Below are positions 6,944 to 7,312 of a stretch of DNA of 7,312 bases, one piece after another. A program made the position numbers and the translations under genes. Within the stretch, counting starts at the first letter, position 1. Each line of letters starts with the position of its first letter. The notes under the pieces are model-generated. The model made no database searches, was not told where the DNA came from, and worked only from the letters and a program-made list of their open reading frames with translations. The DNA is from Verrucomicrobiota bacterium (GTDB lineage: Bacteria; Verrucomicrobiota; Verrucomicrobiia; Opitutales; Opitutaceae). The stretch spans positions 1 through 7,312 of the forward strand of contig JAUPWC010000419.1 of NCBI GenBank assembly GCA_030916665.1, in the 5' to 3' direction.

Positions 6944-6949
6944 TCCCGA

Positions 6950-7312
6950 TTACTTGGAGATCACGACGGGGTTCAGGAACGGCATCATCGCGCGCAACTT
7001 GGCGCCAACGACCTCGATCTTCTGGCCGCGCTCCTTGTTGCGGAACTTGGTCATGGTCTTGCGGCCATACTTGTTGTTCTCGTCGATGAAGCGCTTGGCG
7101 AACTTGCCGGTGGTGATGTCCTTGAGGATGCGCTTCATCTCCTTCTGCGTCTGCTTGGTGACCACGCGCGGGCCGGAGACGTAGTCGCCCCACTCGGCGG
7201 TGTCCGAGACGGAGTAACGCATGTAGTTGAGGCCGCCGCGGTACATCAGGTCCACGATGAGCTTCAGCTCGTGCATGCACTCGAAGTAGGCGATCTCGGG
7301 CTGGTAGCCCGC
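6950..7312 (-). CDS. ilvC: Ketol-acid reductoisomerase, C-terminal part (gene continues past the right edge)
   Basis: The last 120 residues of IlvC are present; the NADPH-binding N-terminal domain lies outside the window. The enzyme isomerises and reduces 2-acetolactate or 2-aceto-2-hydroxybutanoate to the dihydroxy acids of the valine/leucine and isoleucine pathways. The fragment opens with [20 protein letters not shown], typical of the knotted helical domain. Its Glu11 and Glu15 match the second pair of active-site glutamates of the family (226 and 230 in class I numbering), and Ser36 in [11 protein letters not shown] matches the substrate-binding serine. The chain ends shortly after [11 protein letters not shown], as in the short class I enzymes, with no sign of the duplicated domain of the long class. 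The stop is at 6950-6952. It is the upstream neighbour of leuA on the same strand, separated by the attenuator-like spacer. Confidence 0.96.
   Translation of the reverse strand, partial: AGYQPEIAYFECMHELKLIVDLMYRGGLNYMRYSVSDTAEWGDYVSGPRVVTKQTQKEMKRILKDITTGKFAKRFIDENNKYGRKTMTKFRNKERGQKIEVVGAKLRAMMPFLNPVVISK

Noticed and set aside
6724..6949. T-box or metabolite riboswitch in the leuA leader
   Set aside because: I see no T-box-like conserved core or other riboswitch hallmark, and the leader is short; leader-ORF attenuation explains the visible parts better.
1..7312. CRISPR arrays, insertion sequences, tRNA or rRNA genes, phage or defence genes
   Set aside because: No direct-repeat arrays, transposase motifs, tRNA cloverleaf candidates or defence domains were recognised by eye.

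Overview
The window is high-GC bacterial DNA. It looks chromosomal, with dense and ordinary metabolic genes and no mobile or phage signatures. Gene content and protein style suggest a Verrucomicrobiota bacterium near Opitutaceae: a TorF/Gcw_chp-type outer-membrane protein, a long citramalate synthase beside a bacterial-type LeuA, and a PatA-like aminotransferase. This taxonomic guess is inference and was not tested.

Layout. Positions 1-406 are mostly non-coding: a possible divergent gene start at the far left, promoter-like motifs and two inverted repeats. Positions 407-1099 (+) encode a small secreted beta-barrel protein. A bidirectional intrinsic terminator at 1124-1159 separates it from a convergent minus-strand cluster that fills the rest of the window. 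In transcription order the cluster reads: ilvC (3' part, 7312 to 6950), a 226-bp spacer, leuA (6723-5107), cimA (5103-3499), leuB (3502-2429) and a class I/II aminotransferase (2390-1179). leuA and cimA are 3 bp apart, cimA and leuB overlap by 4 bp (ATGA), and the aminotransferase follows after 38 bp. This looks like one branched-chain amino-acid operon.

How the genes work together. IlvC makes the dihydroxy-acid precursors of valine/leucine and isoleucine. LeuA (2-oxoisovalerate + acetyl-CoA) starts the leucine branch. CimA (pyruvate + acetyl-CoA) starts the threonine-independent isoleucine branch. LeuB serves both branches as the oxidative decarboxylase. The shared isomerase LeuCD is not in the window and must be encoded elsewhere.

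The most interesting part is the ilvC-leuA spacer. It holds a 60-codon reading frame with a good ribosome-binding site. That frame carries a Leu-Arg-Leu-Arg-Leu cluster exactly where the 5' arm of a strong intrinsic terminator begins, and it ends 23 nt before leuA, which has no visible Shine-Dalgarno sequence of its own. Together these suggest a ribosome-mediated leucine attenuator, possibly with translational coupling, controlling leuA-cimA-leuB. The hairpin is directly visible; the regulatory model is inference.
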